A stretch of DNA of 42,738 bases from Pseudoalteromonas sp. NBT06-2 (GTDB taxonomy: Bacteria; Pseudomonadota; Gammaproteobacteria; Enterobacterales; Alteromonadaceae): the NCBI RefSeq assembly GCF_002276045.1, contig NZ_NQMR01000058.1:1-42738 (forward strand). The letters run 5' to 3'. This document shows positions 1-8,267 of this stretch, piece after piece; the stretch's first letter is position 1; each line of letters begins with the position of its first letter. The position numbers were made by a program, and so were the translations under genes. Below the pieces are notes generated by a model. The model ran no database searches. It had not been told where the DNA came from and saw nothing but the letters and a program-made list of their open reading frames with translations.

Positions 1-21
1 CGAGTCCCGTCCACTCCGCCA
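1..21 (+). tRNA. tRNA-Asp, 3' fragment cut by window edge
   Basis: The first 21 bases are identical to the last 21 bases of the complete tRNA-Asp at 73-149 (T-arm 3' side, acceptor strand, discriminator G, CCA at 19-21). This is the tail of an upstream tandem copy; only 51 bases separate it from the next tRNA. Confidence 0.9.
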
Positions 22-72
22 TTCATAGTTAATATGAATAAAACTGATTTTATTACAAATAGATGCCACTGC

Positions 73-149
73 GGAGTGGTAGTTCAGTTGGTTAGAATAC
101 CGGCCTGTCACGCCGGGGGTCGCGGGTTCGAGTCCCGTCCACTCCGCCA
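73..149 (+). tRNA. tRNA-Asp (anticodon GTC)
   Basis: A 77-base cloverleaf. Acceptor GGAGTGG (73-79) pairs with CCACTCC (139-145), followed by discriminator G and an encoded CCA (147-149). The D-loop has GTTGGTTAGA, the anticodon is GTC at 107-109 in a CCGGCCTGTCACGCCGG arm, and the T-loop is GTTCGAGTCCC. It closely matches the enterobacterial tRNA-Asp pattern. It is probably co-transcribed with the copy whose end is at 1-21. Confidence 0.97.
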
Positions 150-402
150 TTTATCTAAGATAAATTACTTTATTAAAATCCTCAATTTAATCACATCAAA
201 AATAATTAATTCATCCCATAGTTATCAATTAACAGCTGAAATTGTTAATTAAAATATAAATTTATATATATTTACTTAAAAATAAATACTCATTCAATAA
301 ATCATCGTAATTGTACCTCCATAAAATAACTTAAATCACTTTTTGTATACTGAGATTCATTCTGGTATTTTCTCTTATTGAAAATAAAGAATAATATTCA
401 TT

Positions 403-467
403 GTGTTAAGTATATTTGACACTCCTAGTTTTTAGGAATACATTTTCATGTAAAGTATGTTTAACAC
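403..467 (+). promoter_or_regulatory. Promoter with two palindromic operator candidates
   Basis: This lies in the 363-base stretch (150-512) without a gene. TTGACA (416-421) and TACATT (439-444) with a 17-base spacer make a sigma70-type promoter. Two related 20-base imperfect palindromes sit on it: GTGTTAAGTATATTTGACAC (403-422, covering the -35) and ATGTAAAGTATGTTTAACAC (448-467, just past the -10). They agree at most positions. A weaker third, GTTAAGTTTTATTAAC, is at 471-486. Such spacing is typical of an autoregulated XRE operon; the small XRE protein at 971-1189 is the natural candidate binder (inference). Confidence 0.6.
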
Positions 468-512
468 CAAGTTAAGTTTTATTAACATAAAATGAGTAAA
501 GGAATCCATATT

Positions 513-971
513 ATGAATATAAGTTTTCGAGAAAAAAGTTTATGGTTGGAGTTTATTGCAACCGTGATCATTTTTAATTATTACATGAATCAAATTTTAG
601 GATTTAATAATACACAATTAGCTGATGGCAGCTTGATCATAGGTGTATTATTTGAAGTTGTAATGTACTCAGTAGTACTTATGATCATCTCTTCAGTGAT
701 ATTGGCTTTTATTAATCATAAAGATGCAGATAAGCCATTAGATGAACGTGAGCAATTAATAGAATTAAAAGGCAGTTATTACAGTAATTGGATTTTAAAA
801 GTGGGAATTGTAATTGCCATAGGACAGTATGCTTTAGAATCTAATGAATGGGTGATAGGCTTGCATCAAAACATTCCTTTTTTACCACTTCATATTTTAG
901 TTATTTCATTTTTATTATCTGAACTAGCTACTTTTTTTATACGAATTTGGCTATCACGTAGAGGAGTTTAA
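513..971 (+). CDS. Four-helix membrane protein paired with an XRE regulator
   Basis: A 152-aa protein with about four hydrophobic segments: near the N-terminus, around residues 43-63, around 92-110, and a C-terminal helix. A charged stretch containing LDEREQLIELKGS sits between helices 2 and 3. The start is set at 513 because AAGGA at 499-503 lies nine bases upstream; an earlier in-frame ATG at 492 lacks such a site. I do not recognise a named family. Its stop overlaps the start of the XRE gene by one base. Small membrane protein plus short XRE regulator pairs are common ahead of ABC exporters, so a sensing or partner role for the regulator is possible but unproven. Confidence 0.75.
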   Translation: MNISFREKSLWLEFIATVIIFNYYMNQILGFNNTQLADGSLIIGVLFEVVMYSVVLMIISSVILAFINHKDADKPLDEREQLIELKGSYYSNWILKVGIVIAIGQYALESNEWVIGLHQNIPFLPLHILVISFLLSELATFFIRIWLSRRGV

Positions 972-1189
972 TGATGGCAAAATTATGTATCAATAATAAT
1001 ATTCGTCAACTAAGGTTTCATCATAATGAAATGACACAACAGGCATTAGCTGATGAAGTGGGTGTGAGTCGCCAAACGGTTATTGCAATTGAATCTGCTA
1101 AGTATTCACCGTCATTAGAGGTCGCTTTTAAAATATCAGCTGTTTTTAAAGTATCATTAGAAAACGTATTTATTTATCAACCTAATTGA
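971..1189 (+). CDS. Small XRE-family (Cro/CI-type) transcriptional regulator
   Basis: A 72-aa protein that is almost entirely one helix-turn-helix domain. The motif QQALADEVGVSRQTVIAIE (residues 23-41) is a textbook XRE HTH, followed by the usual YSPSLEVAFKISAVF helices. There is no sensor domain, so it resembles the YozG-like short regulators. Two adjacent ATGs (971 and 974) are possible; GAGGAG at 961-966 serves either. It is translationally coupled to the preceding membrane protein. Likely roles are repression of its own promoter at 416-444 and perhaps of the ABC operon 117 bases downstream (inference). Confidence 0.9.
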   Translation: MMAKLCINNNIRQLRFHHNEMTQQALADEVGVSRQTVIAIESAKYSPSLEVAFKISAVFKVSLENVFIYQPN

Positions 1190-1306
1190 GACGAATTCTA
1201 TTAATATTTAGTCATTTATATTCGTTCATTAATTTAAAAAAGTTGGTATAACTCTATTTCAAGTAAACAACACTTAATTTAAAAAACTTAAATAAAAGGA
1301 ATTAGA

Positions 1307-1993
1307 ATGGCGTTAGAGATCAAAAATCTTAAACATTTAGTTGATGATGGTACTCATGGTCGAGAGATATTATGCGATATCAATTTAAAGTTAGATCAGG
1401 GTGAATCACTTGCTTTAATGGGAGATAGTGGCAGTGGTAAAACGACATTACTAAATTTGATTTGCGGCTTAGAGCCTATTCAATGTGGTGATATTCATAT
1501 CGGCAATATTAATATCAAAAATGCAGCCGATAAAAAGATAAGTCTCATACGTAAAAATGATTTAGGGATCATTTTTCAGCAATTTAATTTACTGACAGGC
1601 TTGAATATACGAGATAACATCGCCTTCAGTGCTAAGTTAGCAAATAAATTTGATCATGAACATAATGAGCGACTTACTAAAAACTTAGGCCTAGCGCATT
1701 TATTAAATAAATTTCCAGCAACGTTGTCTGGCGGTGAAATACAAAGAGTGGCAATTGCACGGGCATTAGCCGCTAAACCTAAATTGTTATTAGCTGATGA
1801 GCCAACCGGTAATCTTGATCTTAAAAATAGTAATACAGTAGTTGATTTATTAGCAGGTTTAGCCAAAACGTATAATACGGCTTTGCTCATTGTCACACAT
1901 AGTCAGCAAGTAGCGCAGAGAATGGATAAGGTTTATCGCTTAGTTTGTGGTCAGTTAACTCAAGTTAATGCTCTTGAAATTGAGGCTGATTAG
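1307..1993 (+). CDS. ABC transporter ATP-binding protein, LolD/MacB type (AttE-like)
   Basis: A 228-aa stand-alone nucleotide-binding subunit with all motifs intact: Walker A GDSGSGKTT (39-47), Q-loop IFQQFNLL (around 89-96), signature LSGGE (140-144), Walker B LLLADEP (160-166) and switch histidine in VTHS (H198). The TGNLD segment after Walker B is typical of the LolD/MacB/FtsE group, which powers mechanotransmission by FtsX-type permeases rather than classical import. An AAAAGGAATTAG ribosome-binding region precedes the ATG. The next gene encodes the matching permease. Substrate is not evident; the downstream AttH-like lipoprotein suggests an AttEFGH-type system. Confidence 0.93.
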   Translation: MALEIKNLKHLVDDGTHGREILCDINLKLDQGESLALMGDSGSGKTTLLNLICGLEPIQCGDIHIGNINIKNAADKKISLIRKNDLGIIFQQFNLLTGLNIRDNIAFSAKLANKFDHEHNERLTKNLGLAHLLNKFPATLSGGEIQRVAIARALAAKPKLLLADEPTGNLDLKNSNTVVDLLAGLAKTYNTALLIVTHSQQVAQRMDKVYRLVCGQLTQVNALEIEAD

Positions 1994-1997
1994 CTAT

Positions 1998-4394
1998 ATG
2001 AAGCAACTTATGCTCATTTTTAAAGTTCAGTTAGCTGAATATAAGCAAAAGCTGTTACTCAATATTGGCTTTATTGTAAGCTTAGCCATTGCAACCAGTA
2101 CTTTGTTAAGCATTTTAATTTTAAATCATGCAAGTAAACAACAATATAAAGAAGCTAATATACTGCTTGAAAGCCCCGTTGCACACTATATAGTGCCTAA
2201 GCAAGGCAATACGGTTACAAAAAAAGATTTTGCTAAATTACGAAAATTAGGTTTTTATGAATTACAGCCTATTCTATCATTTAAAAAAAGATTAAAAAAT
2301 AATAAACTGGTATCTTTTAAAGCAATAGATCTATTAGCATTGAGTATATCAAAACCAGATCTCTATAATCCTAATGCCATTTTATTGTCTGCTGAATATG
2401 CCCAAAAGCTAAAATTAGAGTTACCATCCAAACTTCGATTAGTAAATAATCATACTTTTGCTGTTAAACAAATAAAGTCAAATTTATGGCACAATGTTGC
2501 ATTGTTAGATATAGCTCATGCTTGGTCAATATTCCCTGAATATACTGGTTTTAGTTATTTAATTGTCAGTGAAATGACTCAAGATCGATTATACAGCTTA
2601 AGTAAGCTGTTACCTGAACACCTTATTTTACAGCAGTCATTTGATATAAAGGAGCGTTCGGGTTTCGCTGATGCTTTACATCTAAACTTAACTGCATTAT
2701 CAATACTTGGTTTTATTGTCAGTGCATTTATTGCTTTTCAAGGCGCTAATCAAGCGTGGCATAAGCGTAGTGAATTAATGTCGCAATTACGTTTATTAGG
2801 TGTGGGTCTATTTGAAATAAAACTTGCTTTAATGTTTGAAGCATTATTTTTGATTGTATTATCAAGTGTATTGGGGCTGATACTATCAATTTTGATGGTC
2901 AGCTTTTTATTACCTTTATTAGGTTTTACTTTGTCTCAATTGTATCAGTTGCAATCAAGTGGCCATTTTCAATGGGATTGGCAATATTTTCTCTGGTCTT
3001 TAATTATTTCAAGTTTTGCTGTTTTCTTGGCGTTACTTAATCAATTTAAATTAATCAAGAGCAAAGAAATCTCTCTTTATGCAAAGCAAAGTAAAGTGAA
3101 TTTAACTCAGAGTAGATTCATTAAAAACCTCTTATTATTTGTCGTTTTAACTAGCCTTGTCTTTTTTACAATGCCTGAATTTAATTGGCATTTTATTATG
3201 TTGAAGTATGGGGTTTTATTAATCATCACAACGGCTTTATTACCATTATTTTTATATCTGATTTTTTCAGTATTAAATACGTTCATATCGCGATACCAAA
3301 TAAATTTTATATTACAAGATTTGAAGAATCAGATATCAATTCGATTTTTGCCTTTAGCCACATTTTATATTGCGTTAACAACAAGTATAGCAGCCGCATT
3401 AATGGTCTCTAGCTTTGAATCTGCATTTACTAAGTATTTAGATCAACACTTAAACGAAGACTTATATATTAGGTTTAAAGTGGGAGAAAAAGAAAAGATA
3501 GAAAACTGGCTGAATCAACACTCAAATGTAGATGAATTTCTTTTATATTATGATGCTAAAGCAAAAGTTGGCAAAAATACAGTTGCGGTTAATACTATCA
3601 ATTCAAAGAGGCAGTTTAGTTCAATTGTGTTTAAATCTAAGCTAAGTCAATCACTGAATCAAGTATTAGACAAAAGCTGTTTTATAAACGAACAGTTAGC
3701 ATTGAAGCGTAATATTTTATTAGGGGATATGATTCCAATATCACAAAATACTTCAACAAGCGTTACTTTTTCTTGTACAGTGACAGGCATTTACTTTGAT
3801 TATGGCAATCCTAGTTTTGAAGTAACTATTGCCCGAAAGTTGGCTATAACACATTTAAAGAGGTTAAAAGAAATTGGTTTTGGTGTATATTTTAAATCAT
3901 TTGATGATGATGTTATGACAGATCTGATCGCGCAGCTTAATATAGATGAAAGTCAGTTGTATCAACCTTCTCAAATTAAAAAAATGGCGCTTATAGTGTT
4001 TAAAAAAACCTTTTTACTAACACAAGCAATAGCCGTGGTATTATTATCAATTGCTTGTTTTGGTTTGTTTTTATCAGCAAATAATTTGGAACTTGCTAGA
4101 AAATCTGATCTCTTCATTTTAATCAGTCTAGGGTACAGTAAATCAGCGTTATTTATCCATATGTTAATACAGTGGCTATTACTTGCTTGTGGTTGTATTT
4201 TACTGAGCTGGCCTATAGCGACTATTTTAGCCGATGTATTAGTGTCCAAAGTGTTACCAAGCTCTTTTGGATGGTCTATGCCATTATTGTTAGAAACATC
4301 CTCATTTATTAGTAGCAGTATTATTGGCTTAATATGCTTAATTCCGGCTTTAACAATTGTGCTTAGTAAAATCAATGTAAAAGGTCGTTTATGA
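1998..4394 (+). CDS. FtsX-type ABC permease (AttF/AttG-like)
   Basis: A 798-aa protein. There is an N-terminal transmembrane anchor, a periplasmic MacB-PCD-like region, a FtsX block of three helices around residues 230-360, a central pair of helices, a second periplasmic region, and a final FtsX block at roughly 670-795. This double-FtsX layout matches large lipoprotein-export or macrolide-efflux-type permeases. I prefer ATG 1998 (MKQLMLIF), five bases after the ATPase stop; the upstream ATG at 1968 would overlap the ATPase gene by 26 bases and add a non-hydrophobic leader. The gene ends in an ATGA overlap with the lipoprotein gene, implying coupled translation and a shared complex. Confidence 0.9.
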   Translation: MKQLMLIFKVQLAEYKQKLLLNIGFIVSLAIATSTLLSILILNHASKQQYKEANILLESPVAHYIVPKQGNTVTKKDFAKLRKLGFYELQPILSFKKRLKNNKLVSFKAIDLLALSISKPDLYNPNAILLSAEYAQKLKLELPSKLRLVNNHTFAVKQIKSNLWHNVALLDIAHAWSIFPEYTGFSYLIVSEMTQDRLYSLSKLLPEHLILQQSFDIKERSGFADALHLNLTALSILGFIVSAFIAFQGANQAWHKRSELMSQLRLLGVGLFEIKLALMFEALFLIVLSSVLGLILSILMVSFLLPLLGFTLSQLYQLQSSGHFQWDWQYFLWSLIISSFAVFLALLNQFKLIKSKEISLYAKQSKVNLTQSRFIKNLLLFVVLTSLVFFTMPEFNWHFIMLKYGVLLIITTALLPLFLYLIFSVLNTFISRYQINFILQDLKNQISIRFLPLATFYIALTTSIAAALMVSSFESAFTKYLDQHLNEDLYIRFKVGEKEKIENWLNQHSNVDEFLLYYDAKAKVGKNTVAVNTINSKRQFSSIVFKSKLSQSLNQVLDKSCFINEQLALKRNILLGDMIPISQNTSTSVTFSCTVTGIYFDYGNPSFEVTIARKLAITHLKRLKEIGFGVYFKSFDDDVMTDLIAQLNIDESQLYQPSQIKKMALIVFKKTFLLTQAIAVVLLSIACFGLFLSANNLELARKSDLFILISLGYSKSALFIHMLIQWLLLACGCILLSWPIATILADVLVSKVLPSSFGWSMPLLLETSSFISSSIIGLICLIPALTIVLSKINVKGRL

Positions 4395-5437
4395 AATTTA
4401 TACTCACAGGGATCTTATTACTACTCGTAGCTTGCAGTGAAGTTAATTTAGAGAAAAAAGCATATGTGAGCCCATTGCATAGACTAGCAGATAAAACTCA
4501 AAACTATGAAAAACCCTCTATCAATAATAAAATTAACTTCCCAGATGCTCATACTCCTAAAAAGACTTATCGTCATGAATGGTGGTATATCACTGCAAAT
4601 TTACTTACTGAAAATGGTGATAATTTAGCTGTGCAATGGACATTATTTCGTACCGCTATTAATGGTAAACATTGGTATTTTTCTCATGCTGCCTTAGGTG
4701 ATGAAAAACAACATTTATCAGCATTTCGAAATGCCCGTGAAGAACTTGGTAATCTTGAAATATCAATAAACCCCTTTAGTGCTTCAATTGACGATTGGAT
4801 ATGGCAATCTTCATCTGATTTATTACCTGCAAATCTTCATTTTTCAGATAGTAAAGATGACAAAAAATGGCAAGTAGAATTGGAATTAAAAGGTGCTAAT
4901 CAATTCTATTTACAAGGTGAGCAAGGTTATAATAAAAAACATGCTGATTTAGACATTGCTAGCCATTATTACTCTCAGCCTTTTATTGAAGTAAATGGGC
5001 GAGTCTTTCTTGATGGAAAATGGCTTAATGTAGAAGGAAATGCTTGGTTTGATAGAGAGTGGGGCTCTCAAATGTTAGCGTCAGATCAACAAGGTTGGGA
5101 TTGGTTTTCTCTTCGTTTAAAATCTGAGTTAGCACTTATGGTTTATCGCATACGTTCTGATAATACAGACTTTATATACGCCAGCTTAATGCACAAAAAT
5201 GGTGATATTGAAACGTTCACACAAGATGACGTTAATTTGATATTATTAAATCATAATGATAAAAATACTTATCCAAACCATTTTAAAATTGAAATAAAAT
5301 CCCATGAAATTGATATTGATGTAAAAACGATTAATAAAGATCAAATCATGCGTTTTGGCATTGAATATTTTGAAGGCATGGTCAGTTTTAATGGCAGCCA
5401 TCAAGGCATAGGCTTTTTAGAAATGACAGGATATTAA
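4391..5437 (+). CDS. AttH/CrtC-like lipoprotein (lipocalin-like hydratase fold)
   Basis: A 348-aa lipoprotein. The signal peptide ends in a LVAC lipobox with Cys15 as the acylation site. The diagnostic HEWWYITANL motif near residues 62-71 and the FDREWGSQ motif near 223-230 are characteristic of the AttH / carotenoid 1,2-hydratase (CrtC) superfamily, two lipocalin-like halves. No carotenoid genes are nearby, so hydratase activity on carotenoids is unlikely; the family regularly accompanies ABC/FtsX pairs as AttH. Its start overlaps the permease stop (ATGA at 4391-4394). It is probably an envelope-anchored partner or substrate-binding lipoprotein of this transporter. Confidence 0.9.
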   Translation: MKFILTGILLLLVACSEVNLEKKAYVSPLHRLADKTQNYEKPSINNKINFPDAHTPKKTYRHEWWYITANLLTENGDNLAVQWTLFRTAINGKHWYFSHAALGDEKQHLSAFRNAREELGNLEISINPFSASIDDWIWQSSSDLLPANLHFSDSKDDKKWQVELELKGANQFYLQGEQGYNKKHADLDIASHYYSQPFIEVNGRVFLDGKWLNVEGNAWFDREWGSQMLASDQQGWDWFSLRLKSELALMVYRIRSDNTDFIYASLMHKNGDIETFTQDDVNLILLNHNDKNTYPNHFKIEIKSHEIDIDVKTINKDQIMRFGIEYFEGMVSFNGSHQGIGFLEMTGY

Positions 5438-5448
5438 CTGATTTATAA

Positions 5449-6051
5449 ATGAAAAAATTACACAAATATTTAGGTTTTATAATGATTTTTCCCTTTGTTG
5501 CTTGGACAATTACGGGTGTTTATTTTTTTATCAAACCTGGTTATAAGGCTGCATATGAAAGTTTGCCAATTAAAACTTATCCACTAATTGAGGATATGCA
5601 ATATAAAGGTAATGAAACTTGGCTTGAAACCCGAAGAATACGGTCTATTTTAGGTACTCACTTACTGATAAAAAATGATAAGGGTTGGCAACAAAGAGAT
5701 CCAACTACATTAAATGTAGTTACAGCACCAACAAAAATACAAATTGAAACTTTACTTAAAGATGCGATTGCACATAACCCTCTAAGATACGGTAATATTA
5801 TAAGTATTGATGGTTTAAAGATAGTGACAGATACAAATATTAGGATCAGTTTAAATTGGTCTAAAATGAGTTTGTATCAACAAGGTAAAGATACAGATTT
5901 TATAAATCGAATGTATAAAATTCATTATTTACAATGGACTGGAATAGATTCAATTGACAAAGTATTAGGCATCGTTGGGCTTGCATTAGTGCTGCTATTA
6001 GCTTTTTTAGGGTTAATAATGGCGATAGGATATAAAAAAATTATTGGATAA
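5449..6051 (+). CDS. PepSY-domain membrane protein
   Basis: A 200-aa protein with an N-terminal helix (residues 8-28, HKYLGFIMIFPFVAWTITG), a periplasmic loop with PepSY-like sequence, and a C-terminal helix (about 173-195). The N-terminal pattern HKYLG...W.ITG is typical of PepSY-TM proteins, usually linked to iron-reductase or protease-modulating functions. It starts 11 bases after the lipoprotein stop and so closes the operon that begins at 513. Function within the ABC system is unknown. After its stop only 57 bases remain before the next gene, which has its own promoter. Confidence 0.8.
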   Translation: MKKLHKYLGFIMIFPFVAWTITGVYFFIKPGYKAAYESLPIKTYPLIEDMQYKGNETWLETRRIRSILGTHLLIKNDKGWQQRDPTTLNVVTAPTKIQIETLLKDAIAHNPLRYGNIISIDGLKIVTDTNIRISLNWSKMSLYQQGKDTDFINRMYKIHYLQWTGIDSIDKVLGIVGLALVLLLAFLGLIMAIGYKKIIG

Positions 6052-6065
6052 AAAGGTACAATCGG

Positions 6066-6093
6066 TTGACATATTTGGCCTTTAATTTAGATT
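6066..6093 (+). promoter_or_regulatory. Putative sigma70 promoter for the TPR/TonB gene
   Basis: TTGACA at 6066-6071 and TAGATT at 6088-6093 with a 16-base spacer lie just upstream of the GGAAGAG ribosome-binding site (6101-6107). Based on consensus resemblance only. Confidence 0.45.
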
Positions 6094-6108
6094 AGATCAT
6101 GGAAGAGT

Positions 6109-7194
6109 ATGAAATTAAAAAAATTAAGCTTAGCTATCGCCTTTATATTACCTTTGATAGTATCAGCAAGTGATTTAAATAAAGTAAATAAGCAATTTAA
6201 AGATGCTTATAATCAATATCAAGCGGCTGTTGAAACATCTGATAAGGTAAAACAACTTGAATTTGCACAATTATCATATGAACTTGGTAAACAAGTATAC
6301 GGTGATCAAGATATTAATACGGCGCGTTTAGGGTTTAATTTAGCCTCAATTTATAATCATACTGATAAAGTAGAGCAAGCAAGAGCACTGTTAGAGTCTT
6401 TAATTGATATTTATAAAAAACAATTAGGTAAATATCATATCGAGTTAATCGACTTATATTTTGCTTATGCTAAGTCTCTCCCTTTTAAAAAGCATGATTT
6501 GGCTGAGCGATATTATAAAAAAGCGCTCACAGTGATAGATGAGCAACCAGAAAAAAATGATTTATTGAAGGCGGTGATCACTTTAGATGCGGGTATTGAG
6601 TTATTAGCCATAGGTTCTAGAAAAAGTAAAATGATTTTAGATGCGCAGCAATACCTGACCGAACATTTTCCTGCTAATGATAAACGTGTGGTCAAAGCTA
6701 ATTTTTATGCGGGTAAATATTACTTGGCACGGAAAAAATATAGTAAATCAGCAGATAACTTTGAATCAAACTTAGCTGTATTTGAAGCATTAGAAGGCCC
6801 AACACACCCGTTAGAGCTAAATACCCATGCATTTTTAATTAATGTACTTGAAAAAACAGGAAAAAGTGACGAAGCAACCAAGCACTGTATCGCAATAGGT
6901 AAAATGAGACCATGGGATAATAATCAAGAACAAAGACCATTATATAGAGCAAATCCGAAGTTTCCAAAGAAGATGGCAAGAGCAAGGAAGGATGGTTCAG
7001 TAAAAATTGAATTTACAATTTCTGATTTTGGCTTTGTGACTGATGCAAAAGTACTTAACCCTGAAGAATCAAAGGGTTTTCATAAAGCGGCTTTAGTAGC
7101 TTTGGATAAATGGCGTTATGCTCCTAAATTTGAAAATGGTGAGGCAGTAGAGGCTAGTTCAATGGTCCAGATAGATTTTAAAATTTCGCGTTAG
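6109..7194 (+). CDS. TPR protein with C-terminal TonB domain
   Basis: A 361-aa exported protein. The signal peptide covers residues 1-20 (ending IVSAS), followed by about 230 residues of TPR-like helices (LEFAQLSYELGKQVYG, NLASIYNHTDKVEQARALLE and similar). A TonB C-terminal fold then follows from about residue 285: YRANPKFPKKMARARKDGSV, VLNPEESKGFHKAALVALDKW and the final VQIDFKISR. This arrangement is frequent in Alteromonadales, where the TonB domain is anchored differently from classical TonB because there is no proline-rich spacer and no N-terminal ExbB-contact helix. It may be a periplasmic energy-transduction accessory or a structural protein; no ExbB/ExbD is adjacent. It is terminated by the hairpin at 7264. 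Confidence 0.85.
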   Translation: MKLKKLSLAIAFILPLIVSASDLNKVNKQFKDAYNQYQAAVETSDKVKQLEFAQLSYELGKQVYGDQDINTARLGFNLASIYNHTDKVEQARALLESLIDIYKKQLGKYHIELIDLYFAYAKSLPFKKHDLAERYYKKALTVIDEQPEKNDLLKAVITLDAGIELLAIGSRKSKMILDAQQYLTEHFPANDKRVVKANFYAGKYYLARKKYSKSADNFESNLAVFEALEGPTHPLELNTHAFLINVLEKTGKSDEATKHCIAIGKMRPWDNNQEQRPLYRANPKFPKKMARARKDGSVKIEFTISDFGFVTDAKVLNPEESKGFHKAALVALDKWRYAPKFENGEAVEASSMVQIDFKISR

Positions 7195-7209
7195 TTACCT
7201 GTACCCGTC

Positions 7210-7248
7210 CTTCTCGACTTGCTGAAATCGCGCATTTCCATGTAGCAC
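7210..7248. repeat. Remnant end of a family-2 TACCC element
   Basis: The segment CTTCTCGACTTGCTGAAAT followed by a CGCATTTCCATGTAGCAC motif matches the terminal part of the family-2 elements (reverse complement of 40183-40225, and 42695-42738). The outermost GGGTATA and the rest of the element are missing, so only a terminal scar remains, between the TonB-domain gene and its terminator. Confidence 0.6.
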
Positions 7249-7263
7249 ATAAACTTGCATTTA

Positions 7264-7296
7264 AAAAAGCCCTAACATTTTTTGTTAGGGCTTTTT
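7264..7296. terminator. Bidirectional rho-independent terminator
   Basis: AAAAAGCCCTAACA (7264-7277), a five-base T loop, and TGTTAGGGCTTTTT (7283-7296) form a 14-bp perfect stem with A and T tracts on either side. It serves the TonB-domain gene on the plus strand and lies three bases beyond the native stop codon of the minus-strand DUF2339-like tail at 7300. Confidence 0.9.
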
Positions 7297-7299
7297 CGA

Positions 7300-7510
7300 T
7301 CAAGTATTTGTAGTTTTAAGCTTTTGAAATTGAAAAGCTGAAGCTAATAGAATACTACCAATAAACATAAATGCGATAACTTTTTGTAAGACAGTAAAGC
7401 CGCTGATACCCCATAATAAAATTTTTGATGTTGCAATAGAAAAATAGCCTAGCTTCATAAAGATAAATAAGACTTAAATAAATTGAGGTTAAGCATAAGT
7501 GACATAACAG
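7300..7510 (-). pseudogene. C-terminal fragment of a DUF2339-like membrane protein (uninterrupted copy)
   Basis: Read on the minus strand this gives GFTVLQKVIAFMFIGSILL then ASAFQFQKLKTTNT and a stop at 7300-7302, a typical DUF2339 C-terminus. It matches the C-terminal part of the pseudogene at 27760-30303 but lacks the 310-bp element found there, so it preserves the empty insertion site. Further inside, a block present at about 28213-28315 is deleted, and similarity stops near 7510. The upstream bases to 7600 read as a chimeric ORF beginning MDKKKSQRETIF that I cannot assign. The 7195-7703 interval holds no intact gene. Confidence 0.75.
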
Positions 7511-7703
7511 CAATTCTCGATGTTCATCAGAGCTTGCTAAAACAGTGAGTTTAAGCACATAAGTAAAAATAGTTTCGCGCTGACTTTTCTTTTTATCCAT
7601 TTTAGTCTAAAAGATATTTTTTAAATATATTTTATACTTTTTTAACCTTCAAGATCAGATCAAATGACAGCTACTTCTTAAGGGAATTGAATTTCATAAA
7701 TAC

Positions 7704-8267
7704 TTAATCATCTGATTTTAATATAGAAAAGATATTAAGATCATGAAATTGCTCTTTCCAATACCCATGTTGTCTTAATAAACCTTCTTTTTGAAATCCA
7801 AGCTTATATAAAACCTTTTCAGATGCGCTATTACCTTGCATTGTATAAGCTTCGATTCGGTTAATTATTTTACTTGTATGTGCTTTAAGAAAATCATCTT
7901 TTAGTAAAAAACGTATGACCTGTTGCAAAGCTTCTGTTGCGATACCTTTGCCCCAAGTCGATTTTTTAAATTCATAGCCTAAAATTGCACTGTGATTTTC
8001 ATCAATATATTTAATACCTATGCTACCCATAAATTCATATGAGTTTTTATCTCTTACAGCCCAACGTAAATGTGTACCATTTTGATATTTTTGGAAATCA
8101 CTATTTATGAGTTCACTTGCTTGACTTATATTATTAAAAACGTCAAAGTCATAAAACTTTACAACATCTTTATCACAAAGCATCTTAAATATATCTTTGG
8201 CATCATTTGATTGAACGTCATTAAGAATTAACCTAGTAGAATTGAGTGTTGAGAATAATTTATTCAT
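7704..8267 (-). CDS. GNAT acetyltransferase, RimJ/RimL type
   Basis: A 187-aa GNAT-fold protein. Around residues 90-115 it carries AILGYEFKKSTWGKGIATEA, containing the acetyl-CoA-binding [RQ]xxGx[GA]-like loop (WGKGIATEA), then the C-terminal VLYKLGFQKEGLLRQHGYWK seen in RimJ/RimL N-acetyltransferases. The substrate may be a protein N-terminus, an amino acid or a small molecule; it cannot be told. Its start overlaps the end of the upstream GNAT gene by eight bases on the minus strand, so the two are co-translated. Confidence 0.88.
   Translation of the reverse strand: MNKLFSTLNSTRLILNDVQSNDAKDIFKMLCDKDVVKFYDFDVFNNISQASELINSDFQKYQNGTHLRWAVRDKNSYEFMGSIGIKYIDENHSAILGYEFKKSTWGKGIATEALQQVIRFLLKDDFLKAHTSKIINRIEAYTMQGNSASEKVLYKLGFQKEGLLRQHGYWKEQFHDLNIFSILKSDD

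Noticed and set aside
73..149. tRNA-Asp as attachment site of an integrated island
   Set aside because: No integrase gene and no downstream repeat of the tRNA 3' end were seen other than the tandem tRNA copy itself.
34..252. 72-codon frame across the tRNA-Asp
   Set aside because: It reads through a complete, confidently folded tRNA gene and has no protein-like conservation signs.
3971..4375. 134-codon minus frame opposite the permease
   Set aside because: Antisense to hydrophobic FtsX-domain codons; no start signal and conflicts with a clear sense gene.
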